A stretch of 5,791 nucleotides of DNA from Firmicutes bacterium UBA3871 (GTDB taxonomy: Bacteria; Bacillota; Clostridia; Peptostreptococcales; Anaerovoracaceae): the NCBI GenBank assembly GCA_002392265.1, contig DGGP01000161.1, forward strand, positions 1,072 through 6,862, given 5' to 3'. The position numbers and the translations under genes are program-made. Numbering within the stretch: position 1 is the first letter of the stretch; every line of letters starts with the position of its first letter. Below are positions 5,718-5,791 of this stretch, piece by piece. Below the pieces are notes generated by a model that saw only the letters and a program-made list of their open reading frames with translations, did not search any database and was not told the origin of the DNA.

Positions 5718-5791
5718 TCATTTGAAAAGGGAATCCGGTTCCGTATTTATGGCTAGATTTGTTAGATTGGCTTGAATACATTATTTAGCCA

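Larger units (their letters stand above)
5302..5791. other. 490-bp AT-rich intergenic region without a supported gene
   Basis: No open frame here has family resemblance, a ribosome binding site and plausible codon use together. The stretch contains, in order, a tandem decamer, a rho-independent terminator, a T-rich tract, an array of GTGGTA/TACCAC motifs with 62-base periodicity, a long AT-rich inverted repeat, and a promoter directed out of the window. Base composition is clearly more AT-rich than the six genes upstream. No tRNA, rRNA or recognisable riboswitch was seen. Confidence 0.85.

Noticed and set aside
5749..5775. Eight-codon ORF (ATG GCT ... TGA) that could be a leader peptide
   Set aside because: It has no clear ribosome binding site at proper spacing and no run of regulatory codons; too short to support.

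Overview
The window is most consistent with a low-to-moderate GC Gram-positive anaerobe of the Firmicutes/Clostridia. The reasons are strong purine-rich ribosome binding sites before most genes, tightly packed co-directional genes, a butyrate-kinase family gene, and a CopA/CopZ copper pair. A butyrate-forming Clostridia lineage (for example near Eubacterium or Mogibacterium) is a guess and cannot be fixed from this sequence alone.

Layout: all six recognisable genes lie on the + strand with gaps of 46, 19, 10, 26 and 1 bases, so positions 1-5301 look like one co-transcribed run. In order they are: the C-terminal part of a Cu+-exporting P1B-type ATPase (1-573, cut by the window edge); a 68-residue CopZ-like copper chaperone (620-826); a three-domain M24B Xaa-Pro aminopeptidase (846-2657); a butyrate-kinase family acyl kinase (2668-3741); a LarE-type sulfur transferase (3768-4568); and a DUF554 membrane protein (4570-5301). 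A rho-independent terminator at 5369-5399 closes the run.

How they fit together: CopA and CopZ form a clear functional unit, with the chaperone passing Cu+ to the exporter. The other four are metabolic or transport genes with no obvious shared pathway. Aminopeptidase P would release amino acids from proline-containing peptides. The acyl kinase would make ATP from an acyl phosphate. LarE would supply sulfur to the nickel-pincer nucleotide cofactor. DUF554 is an uncharacterised membrane protein, possibly translationally coupled to larE. The usual partners ptb (for the kinase) and larA/larB/larC (for LarE) are not in the window.

The last 490 bases (5302-5791) hold no convincing gene but are the most unusual part. 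They are AT-rich and carry repeated GTGGTA/TACCAC motifs in both orientations. Three consecutive motif pairs are spaced at exactly 62 bases. The array is followed by a 34-bp inverted repeat overlapping the -35 of a good sigma-A type promoter (5688-5717) that points out of the window. This looks like the control region of the next gene, or a multi-site DNA-binding array. I found no complete, obviously novel multi-gene system here; the repeat array is the best candidate for something undescribed.
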